From a virus: a stretch of DNA of 34,964 bases. The translations under genes were made by a program, and so were the position numbers. Positions 28,887-34,964 of this stretch are shown here, one piece after another (the first letter of the stretch is position 1; each line of letters opens with the position of its first letter). Under the pieces are notes generated by a model. It had not been told where the DNA came from. It did not search any database and saw only the letters and a program-made list of their open reading frames with translations. The DNA is taken from the IMG/VR virus record IMGVR_UViG_3300028548_004606, positions 1 to 34,964 of that record. One strand, given 5' to 3'.

Positions 28887-30856
28887 GCAATGCCTTAGAG
28901 GAGCTTCGCAAAAAGAAGGCTAACGCTAATCTACCGCGAATAGAGCCTACTACAGAAGCGGCTCCACAGGGCAGCTACGCCGGTAATTTGTTGCGAACCG
29001 CAGTAGGTCAGGGTTTTGGCTTGGGGTTCGGTGATGAGATTGAGGGGGCGATCAACAGCGGTCTTTCTCAGCTTAGTGATGACCCAAAGACCTATCAACA
29101 AGCGCGCGGTATCGCTCGAGCAAAGATAAAGCAGTTCCAAAGTGAGAACCCCGGCGTTGGCATCACTAGCGAGATCGTGGGGGGGTTAATTCCTACAGTG
29201 ATCGCCATGATGACGGGTGTCGGTGCCCCCGCTGGTGTGGCCAATGCAGTGCGACTCGGCAATTTAGGAGGTCGTCTTTTAACTGCAGGAAAGGTAGGTA
29301 CTGCCGCTGGCACAGGATACTCTGAACAAGGGCTTACTGATAACCCACTTGGCTTGGCCTACGATGCAGGAAAGGGTGCGGTAGCGGCGATGGCTGGTGG
29401 TGAGATTCTTAGAGGAGCGGCTAGAGGCGCAGGGTCGCTTTACGATAAGGGTGTCAACGCGATTAGAAATAAATATGGGGATGGTTACGCCGGGAAGGTA
29501 CAAGAGTACCTCAATGACTTAATGAAGCGCACTGGAAAAAGTCTCGATGAGACACTTGAGGACATCAGAAATGGTGCTGTAATGTCAGAAGATGAGCAAT
29601 TATTGGCAAGTTTAAGGCTTATCGCAAGTAAGGGGGGCGATGCGTCTGGCGACATAAAGAACGCTGCCAAGATTCGTGCAGAGCAAACGCGAGGCAGCGC
29701 TAAAGAGGCGCTAGATGAGGCATTAGTGCCGGGCCAATCAGGGCAAAATGTTCGCAGGGTTTTAAAAAGCACCGATGAAGAGTTAAAGGCTGATCAAGCG
29801 GCTCAATACGAGAGCATCTATGCACAATCTAAAGCCATACCCAAAAGACTTAGCGACCGTATAGTGGGCATGATGCGAGTTAACCCCCAGGTCCGAAAAA
29901 TGTTTGTTGAGGACTTTGAGTCAGCCCGATTAGCCAACCCAAGGTATCAGCAATTGTTTAAAATGGTTAAGAATGAGGATGGTACTGAGACCCTTGAACT
30001 ACTACGACCTATTACTTTAGCCGATGCCGAGGGCTTTAGGCGTAACCTTAAAGAAACTGCGAGCATGATCTTTGAATCCCCCAACAAGCGCAACACGCCA
30101 GGCTTTAATTATAACAAAGCAGAAATTGCTGTTAGGAGCGATATTGATAAATTCAGCCCTGATCTTGCAGCGGTTCGAGGTTCCTTTGCTGACCGTGAGG
30201 CCGTGGAAGCTGCAATTAGGCTGGGTAGGCAAATGTCTAGCAAGAGTTCAGATGAAGTGGGGGTTGCAATGGACACCTTAACAAGCCCAGAGCAATTAGC
30301 CGGGTTTAGGGCGGGCATGCACAATGCGGTTAATAAGAAGTTTTCAGATAGCGGTGGTCTTTGGAGCGCAAGGGCGGGTGGCCTTGATGTTTCAAATCGT
30401 ACCCCTAACGCGCTCATGAAAGAAATCTTGCCAGAGGATCAGGCAGATGATGTGATTGAACGCTTGGGCCGTTATGGTATGGCCAATCAGGTTAATCAAA
30501 AGGTCAAACCAGCCGGTGGTGCCATCACTCAATTTGCAGAGGCCGCTGGCAATGAACTTGACGCCGTAGGAACCGCTGGTGTGGGGGTTCAATTAGCGCG
30601 TGGTGATTTACCTGGTGCAGCGCTTTCCTTAATGAACAAATTAAGGCCAAAAGACTTAGGGTTAAATGACAAGCAGCTACAGTCAGTGGTAAAGGTATTG
30701 TTTTCAGAAGACCCTGAGTTTGTGCGTCGGGCATTGGCTGACAACACGACAGTGGGTGAATTAAACAAAAGAATAATCCGAATTGCGCAAAATATGGAAA
30801 TTGGTGGGCAAAATATCGTTCGTCGGCAATCTCCAGGCATATTAGAAGACTTTTAG
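28883..30856 (+). CDS. Large internal virion protein with membrane-active helices
   Basis: 657 residues. The N-terminal region has Gly/Ala-rich amphipathic and hydrophobic helices (GNLLRTAVGQGFGLGFGDEI, EIVGGLIPTVIAMMTGVGAP, AGKGAVAAMAGGEILRGAAR; about 30-180). This is the usual look of ejection proteins that insert into the inner membrane. The rest is a long charged helical region (KAIPKRLSDRIVGMMRVNPQ, DAEGFRRNLKETASMIFESP). It is the last gene before a hairpin and the portal gene. No lytic transglycosylase motif is visible. Confidence 0.65.
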   Translation: MSNALEELRKKKANANLPRIEPTTEAAPQGSYAGNLLRTAVGQGFGLGFGDEIEGAINSGLSQLSDDPKTYQQARGIARAKIKQFQSENPGVGITSEIVGGLIPTVIAMMTGVGAPAGVANAVRLGNLGGRLLTAGKVGTAAGTGYSEQGLTDNPLGLAYDAGKGAVAAMAGGEILRGAARGAGSLYDKGVNAIRNKYGDGYAGKVQEYLNDLMKRTGKSLDETLEDIRNGAVMSEDEQLLASLRLIASKGGDASGDIKNAAKIRAEQTRGSAKEALDEALVPGQSGQNVRRVLKSTDEELKADQAAQYESIYAQSKAIPKRLSDRIVGMMRVNPQVRKMFVEDFESARLANPRYQQLFKMVKNEDGTETLELLRPITLADAEGFRRNLKETASMIFESPNKRNTPGFNYNKAEIAVRSDIDKFSPDLAAVRGSFADREAVEAAIRLGRQMSSKSSDEVGVAMDTLTSPEQLAGFRAGMHNAVNKKFSDSGGLWSARAGGLDVSNRTPNALMKEILPEDQADDVIERLGRYGMANQVNQKVKPAGGAITQFAEAAGNELDAVGTAGVGVQLARGDLPGAALSLMNKLRPKDLGLNDKQLQSVVKVLFSEDPEFVRRALADNTTVGELNKRIIRIAQNMEIGGQNIVRRQSPGILEDF

Positions 30857-30886
30857 ACTAAAGATGTAACCCAAACTTATCCCTTA

Positions 30887-30904
30887 ACCGCCTTTGTTGG
30901 CGGT
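30887..30904 (+). terminator. Hairpin before portal gene (weak terminator)
   Basis: A perfect 6-bp stem ACCGCC (30887-30892) pairs with GGCGGT (30899-30904), loop TTTGTT. It is followed by CTTTCTCGT, only a broken T-run. It may attenuate transcription or protect the mRNA end between ejection and head genes. Confidence 0.5.
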
Positions 30905-30923
30905 CTTTCTCGTGGAAAAACAT

Positions 30924-33005
30924 ATGGAACTTAAAAAACTGACCGACGATGACATCAAGCAAATTGCTTCAGACGCGGTAGACAATGCGGAAGACTTTGT
31001 TAATTCAGAGATCGTCGATAATCGACTCAAGGCGCAACGCTACTATGATGGTCATGTAGACATCGGTGAAGAGGATGGTCGATCAAAGGTTGTGGCCACC
31101 AAGATTAGGGACAAGATACGCGCTATTAAGCCAAGTCTTATGCGGGTGTTTTTATCCACAGACAAGCCTGTTGAGTTTGCTCCAATGGGGCCAGAGGACG
31201 CTCAGTTCAGTGAGCAAGCGACAAAATACGTTAACTATAAGTTCAATCAACTCGGTGGTTACCGAATTCTACAGGAAGCGTTTAGCGACTCGCTGCTTAA
31301 AAAATGCGGTGTTGTGAAGTGCTATTGGGATGTAGAAAAGAAGAGCGAGACCTATGACCACCAAGACCTACCTGATGAGCAGTTTAGTCTCATTGTCAAT
31401 GATCCGCGAGTAGAGGTTATTGAACACTCAGAGAACATCGAGATCGATATTGACGAGATGGGTATGGAGCAACAGCGCTCTAGCCATGATGTAAAGATAT
31501 CGGTCACCGAAGAGTACGGCGATCTTGTTATCGACACCCTGCCGCCAGAAGAGTTCTTTGTCTCCTCTGATGCCACCTCTATTGAGGATGCCTATTGTGT
31601 GGCCCATAAGCGTGATATGCGGGTAGGTGACCTGGTGGCGATGGGATATGACTTTGACGTTGTCTCTGAACTGTCTAGCGTGGAGACCGATAACTTTGCT
31701 GATGAAGAGCGTTTTGAAAGACAGAACTTTAGCTTTGGCAACGAAGAGCAGCCCCTTGATCCGTCGATGAAAAAGGTCGCGGTTTCTGAGGTCTACATGA
31801 AGATTGATGTGGACGGCACTGGTGTCCCGGTCATGCACAAGATTCTGCTCGGTGGTGGCTCTGATGAACTGCTTGATTATGAGCCTTGGGGTGACCTTCC
31901 CTTTGCCATGTTTCAGCATGATCCAGAGGCGCACACCTGGGTAGGAAATTCATTAGCTGACATCCTATTCTCAGAGCAAGACGCTTCAACTGCAATGCTT
32001 AGAGGCGTGTTAGATAACGTCGCACTGACCAACAACCCTCGGACTGAAATCGTCGAGGGTCAGGTCAATGTTGATGACTTCTTAAATAACGAGATTGGCG
32101 GTGTAGTTAGGACCAAGCAGAGTGGTGCCATTAATCCTTTGACGGTTCCCTTTGTTGCGGGTCAGACGCTAATAGCGGTTGAGTATTTAGATACGCAGAT
32201 CGATCATAAGACTGGCGTATCCGCAGCCTCTTCAGGTTTAGACGCTAACGCCTTGACTGGGACAACGGCCACGGCTGTTAACGCCACTATCCAAGGCGCA
32301 GCCACACAGATTGAGGTGATGGCAAGAAACTTAGCCGAGGGTGGTGTGACTCAACTGTTCAAGTTGATGCTCAAGCTGACCATTGAGAACTGCGATAAGG
32401 TCGAGATGATGGCCATTTCAGGCGGCGATTATATGCCGGTTGATCCACGCTCTTGGAATAAAGAGATGGACGTTACGGTCAATGTGGGTCTGGGTACGGG
32501 CAAAGAGGGTGAGCGCTTAATGGCGCTTCAGCAAGCCCTGGACATGCAGGTGCAAATCTTTACCAATTACGGTGTCGGTAATGGCCTGGTCGGTATGACG
32601 GAGATCAGGAACACACTCGCCGATATGTTGGCGCTGGGTGGCCTACGCAACATTGATCGTTACTTTAAGCCGATGACTGTAGAACAAGAGATGCAGATGC
32701 AGTCACAAAGCCAGCAGGGTGAGCAGCCAATGGATCAGTCAACCGCCTATCTTCAGGCAGAGCAATTAAAGGCCCAAGCCAAATCTCAGAGTGACATGGC
32801 CCGAATTCAGATAGACGCACAGAAAGCAGTAGCAAAGGACGATCGAGAGCGTGATCAGATGGACCAAGACCTGTTAGTAAAAGCGGCTGAGATATACGGC
32901 AAGTATCAAACCAACGTGGATGTCGCAGGGGTGAAGCAAGCCCAAGCAGTCCCACGTTACCCACAAGAATCACCAGCCCAGGCGGTAACAGGCGGTAGAT
33001 TTTGA
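30924..33005 (+). CDS. Portal protein, P22-like
   Basis: 693 residues from ATG 30924; a GTG at 30912 and an in-frame start at 30894 are less likely. Features of P22-type portals: ERFERQNFSF, SVTEEYGDLVIDTLPPEEFF with a TSIEDAYCVAHK block, PFAMFQHDPEAHTWVGNSLA (wing), and ALTGTTATAVNATIQGAATQ before the stem/crown helices. The C-terminus is Gln-rich and helical (QMQSQSQQGEQPMDQ), fitting a barrel. It forms the dodecameric DNA channel. The length matches P22 gp1 (725). Confidence 0.87.
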   Translation: MELKKLTDDDIKQIASDAVDNAEDFVNSEIVDNRLKAQRYYDGHVDIGEEDGRSKVVATKIRDKIRAIKPSLMRVFLSTDKPVEFAPMGPEDAQFSEQATKYVNYKFNQLGGYRILQEAFSDSLLKKCGVVKCYWDVEKKSETYDHQDLPDEQFSLIVNDPRVEVIEHSENIEIDIDEMGMEQQRSSHDVKISVTEEYGDLVIDTLPPEEFFVSSDATSIEDAYCVAHKRDMRVGDLVAMGYDFDVVSELSSVETDNFADEERFERQNFSFGNEEQPLDPSMKKVAVSEVYMKIDVDGTGVPVMHKILLGGGSDELLDYEPWGDLPFAMFQHDPEAHTWVGNSLADILFSEQDASTAMLRGVLDNVALTNNPRTEIVEGQVNVDDFLNNEIGGVVRTKQSGAINPLTVPFVAGQTLIAVEYLDTQIDHKTGVSAASSGLDANALTGTTATAVNATIQGAATQIEVMARNLAEGGVTQLFKLMLKLTIENCDKVEMMAISGGDYMPVDPRSWNKEMDVTVNVGLGTGKEGERLMALQQALDMQVQIFTNYGVGNGLVGMTEIRNTLADMLALGGLRNIDRYFKPMTVEQEMQMQSQSQQGEQPMDQSTAYLQAEQLKAQAKSQSDMARIQIDAQKAVAKDDRERDQMDQDLLVKAAEIYGKYQTNVDVAGVKQAQAVPRYPQESPAQAVTGGRF

Positions 33006-33247
33006 GTGTAAGAGAAAAGGCTCAACGATACGCCCGCCTCGCGGGTGATGATGTATTTATTGAGCTTTTACAGGATGTCAGGGATGGCGCTGTTAGCGTC
33101 TTTCTGGAGCAGTCTCGTGACGATGAGGCGATTAACCGAGCGCGGAATTTAATTGATGCGCTCAACACTTTAGAGACCACAATCAACGCAGTTAAACTGA
33201 ACGATTTGGTTGAAAATAAAAGGAAACAGTACCGTGGAAACGACTGA
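33002..33247 (+). CDS. Small helical protein between portal and scaffold
   Basis: 81 residues. No ATG is available at the 5' end; TTG 33002, overlapping the portal stop by four bases, is the best start. It is fully helical (REKAQRYARLAGDDVFIELL, INRARNLIDALNTLETTINA). Similar small genes lie between portal and scaffold genes in marine podoviruses. The function is unknown; a head assembly factor is possible. It overlaps the scaffold gene by 14 bases. Confidence 0.6.
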   Translation: MSVREKAQRYARLAGDDVFIELLQDVRDGAVSVFLEQSRDDEAINRARNLIDALNTLETTINAVKLNDLVENKRKQYRGND

Positions 33248-34205
33248 AGCAATAATGGATGGCAGCATTGAATCTGCCGCAGAAGCGATCTTAGAGCAAC
33301 CCAAAACAGAGGAAGCGGAGGTTGAGGAGGAGGTTGAAAATACCGAACCTGAGACTGAAGAGCCCGACGAGGAGGAGCCTGAATCGCAGGATGAAAATGA
33401 AGACGAAGAAGAAGACGATATTAGTGAGGACGACGAAGACGAAGACGATGCCGTTCCTGAGAGTCAGACTTTCACTGTCAAAATAGACGGTGAAGAAAAG
33501 GCTGTAACTCTCGACGAACTCAAGCAAGGTTTCTCCGGTCAGAAGTTTGTTCAGAAAGGTATGCAGGAGAACGCTCAAGCGCGAAAGCAGACTGAGGATG
33601 TTTATAACGCATTACTGGAATCTCGTCAGCAAGTGACAGACCTTTTTCAGAAATTGCAAAACGGAGGCGCTGCTCGCCAGCCTATTAAGCCAGACCTAGC
33701 CATGTTAGACACCGATCCAATCGGATACGTCGAAGCTAATGCCCGGTTTGAGCATGATATGCAAGCCTATCAAGGTGAGATGCAGCAATATCAACAGGTC
33801 GCTCAAGACCAGCTACACGCCCAAAATATAGCCCTAGAAGCCCATCGAAACCAAGAGATGTCTAAGCTCTTAGAGATCATGCCTGACTTGAAAGACCCCA
33901 CCAAGGGGAAGGTAATGAAGGAGCAGATGCTTGCGGTCGGTAACGAGTACGGTTATTCGCCGGACGAGATATCAACGATTGTGGATCACCGGGCTATCCG
34001 AGTTTTGGAGGATGCTAGAAAGTATCGAGAAATTGTAGCAGGTAAAAGCAAGGCCGTTGAAAAGGCGACTCACAAAAAGAGAACGCAGCCGTTAAAAGCA
34101 GGGTCTAAAAAAGTAAAGTTAGGCGCTAAAGAAATTCGGAATAAGCAAAATAGACTGAAAAACTCAGGCTCAATTGATGACGCGGTCGCGTTAATCTTGG
34201 GCTAA
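33234..34205 (+). CDS. Capsid scaffolding protein
   Basis: 323 residues from GTG 33234, preceded by AAAGGA at 33218-33223. The N-terminal 75 residues are extremely acidic (long Glu/Asp runs). A short beta segment (QTFTVKIDGEEKAVTLDELK) follows, then a long helical, Gln-rich coiled region (ARFEHDMQAYQGEMQQYQQV), and a basic C-terminus (HKKRTQPLKAGSKKVKLGAK) that would contact the capsid protein. This composition and the place directly before the capsid gene are classical for scaffolds. Confidence 0.85.
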   Translation: METTEAIMDGSIESAAEAILEQPKTEEAEVEEEVENTEPETEEPDEEEPESQDENEDEEEDDISEDDEDEDDAVPESQTFTVKIDGEEKAVTLDELKQGFSGQKFVQKGMQENAQARKQTEDVYNALLESRQQVTDLFQKLQNGGAARQPIKPDLAMLDTDPIGYVEANARFEHDMQAYQGEMQQYQQVAQDQLHAQNIALEAHRNQEMSKLLEIMPDLKDPTKGKVMKEQMLAVGNEYGYSPDEISTIVDHRAIRVLEDARKYREIVAGKSKAVEKATHKKRTQPLKAGSKKVKLGAKEIRNKQNRLKNSGSIDDAVALILG

Positions 34206-34226
34206 ACCTTTATTGAGGAAATTATC

Positions 34227-34964
34227 ATGGCACAACCATCAAATACGTTTGACTCCTATGACGGAGCAAATTCAATAAAAGAGGACTTGAGTGGAATTAT
34301 AGAATCGGTAAGTCCCGAAGACACCCCGTTTTTTTCTGCTTGTAAAAAAACAAAAGCAACTGCTACTTTGCATGAGTATCAAACTGACTCATTGCGCGCT
34401 GCTGGAGCCAATGCTCACATTGAAGGCGATGCAACCGCCGCAGAAGCTCGTACAGCTACCAACCGTTTAGGTAACCGAACTCAGATTTTCAAAAACGCCG
34501 TAGTGGTAGCTGATACTGATGCAGGCTTGTCAAAAGCAGGTAAGAATAGCGAGATGGCGTACCAAGTCATTAAGGTCGCAAAAGAGCAAAAATTGGACAT
34601 AGAATTGGCTTTGTTTGCCAATAACGCTGTAGTCGCAGGTAGTGCAAGCGCTGCTCGTGAGCTAGGTGGTGCGCCAATTTGGTTAACTACTAATGACAGC
34701 TTTGCGTCTGGAAACTCTGGTGCAGCTCCAAACGGCACTGGCGGCGCTCGTACAGATGACGGTACTCCTCGTGATCTTACGCAAGCTATCTTTGATGCAA
34801 CTATGCAGAGCATTTGGACTGCTGGTGGTAACCCAGATACTGTTTATCTGTCTCCTTACCAAATGAACATTGCGCTAGGCTTTACTGGTAACAACAACCA
34901 GCGGTCAACTGTTCAGGCTGGTGATGCGAAAGTAGTTAAGTCACTCGACGTTTATGTAACGCCC
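34227..34964 (+). CDS. Major capsid protein, N-terminal part (3' truncated)
   Basis: 246 codons are present before the window ends. TGAGGA (34214-34219) precedes the ATG at 34227. The sequence (MAQPSNTFDSYDGANSIKED, SPEDTPFFSACKKTKATATL, RLGNRTQIFKNAVVVADTDA, KLDIELALFANN, then GGNPDTVYLSPYQMNIALGF) fits the SU10/DUF5309-like HK97-fold capsid family. The final NNNQRSTVQAGDAKVVKSLD would lead into the P-domain end. The missing C-terminus is in part at bases 1-69 of the window. Full length should be a little over 300 residues. Confidence 0.92.
   Translation, partial: MAQPSNTFDSYDGANSIKEDLSGIIESVSPEDTPFFSACKKTKATATLHEYQTDSLRAAGANAHIEGDATAAEARTATNRLGNRTQIFKNAVVVADTDAGLSKAGKNSEMAYQVIKVAKEQKLDIELALFANNAVVAGSASAARELGGAPIWLTTNDSFASGNSGAAPNGTGGARTDDGTPRDLTQAIFDATMQSIWTAGGNPDTVYLSPYQMNIALGFTGNNNQRSTVQAGDAKVVKSLDVYVTP

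Noticed and set aside
31428-31934. 168-codon minus-strand ORF inside the portal gene
   Set aside because: Antisense to a clear portal protein, with no ribosome binding site or recognisable motif.

Overview
The window is a nearly complete temperate, podovirus-like phage (or prophage) genome of about 35 kb. It is opened inside the major capsid gene: the last 22 codons of that gene are at the left edge, and its first 246 codons are at the right edge in the same reading phase. Curli-type secretion genes, a tRNA-Arg attachment core with encoded CCA, lambda-like regulatory genes (NinG, NinB-like, Q-like) and P22/SU10-like head and tail genes all suggest a gammaproteobacterial host. A marine host is my inference from the resemblance of the small structural genes to marine phage genes; no host is proven by the sequence.

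Layout. 1-1060: end of the capsid gene, a terminator, a short basic peptide gene and three small late genes, two of them membrane proteins. 1041-5776: a five-gene cargo block, csgF, csgG, a curlin-repeat-like secreted protein, a FecR-domain secreted protein, and a CHASE2-class III nucleotide cyclase. All five are tightly overlapped or coupled. 5787-6529: 3TM holin and M15 peptidase endolysin. 6559-6796: attP, made of the 3' half of a tRNA-Arg(UCG) gene flanked by short repeats that look like integrase arm sites. 6796-10112 (minus strand): integrase, two small excision/DNA-binding proteins, an SSB-tailed protein, a recombination-associated protein and small early genes. 10116-10975: immunity region with a repressor, a Cro-like gene and a family of CCAC-N5-GTGG operators. 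10975-15387: right early operon with a replication protein carrying iterons, NinB-like protein, C5 DNA methyltransferase with a long overlapping frame, PAPS-reductase-like protein, NinG and a Q-like antiterminator. 15388-15564: candidate late promoter and terminator. 15565-34964: late operon with TerS, TerL, a putative ADP-ribosyltransferase, adaptor, fibre and nozzle proteins, internal virion proteins, portal, scaffold and capsid.

How it fits together. The repressor presumably binds the CCAC-N5-GTGG sites to shut the leftward and rightward early promoters. On induction the rightward operon replicates the DNA, modifies it, and ends with the Q-like factor that should open the late operon. The late operon would run through the capsid gene, the curli/cyclase cargo and lysis. 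The block of greatest interest is 1041-5776. It encodes an outer-membrane amyloid secretion pore (CsgG), its extracellular accessory (CsgF), a candidate amyloid substrate, a FecR protein that ends in the same Q-x-G-x-S-N motif as that substrate, and a membrane cyclase with intact catalytic residues. This could be a phage-borne surface amyloid and second-messenger system. No csgE or csgD homologue is visible.

No stretch longer than 300 bases lacks a gene. Four small genes with coupled starts (143-244, 11967-12137, 14588-14743, 22101-22262), plus a fifth with a GTG start (15274-15387), are included.
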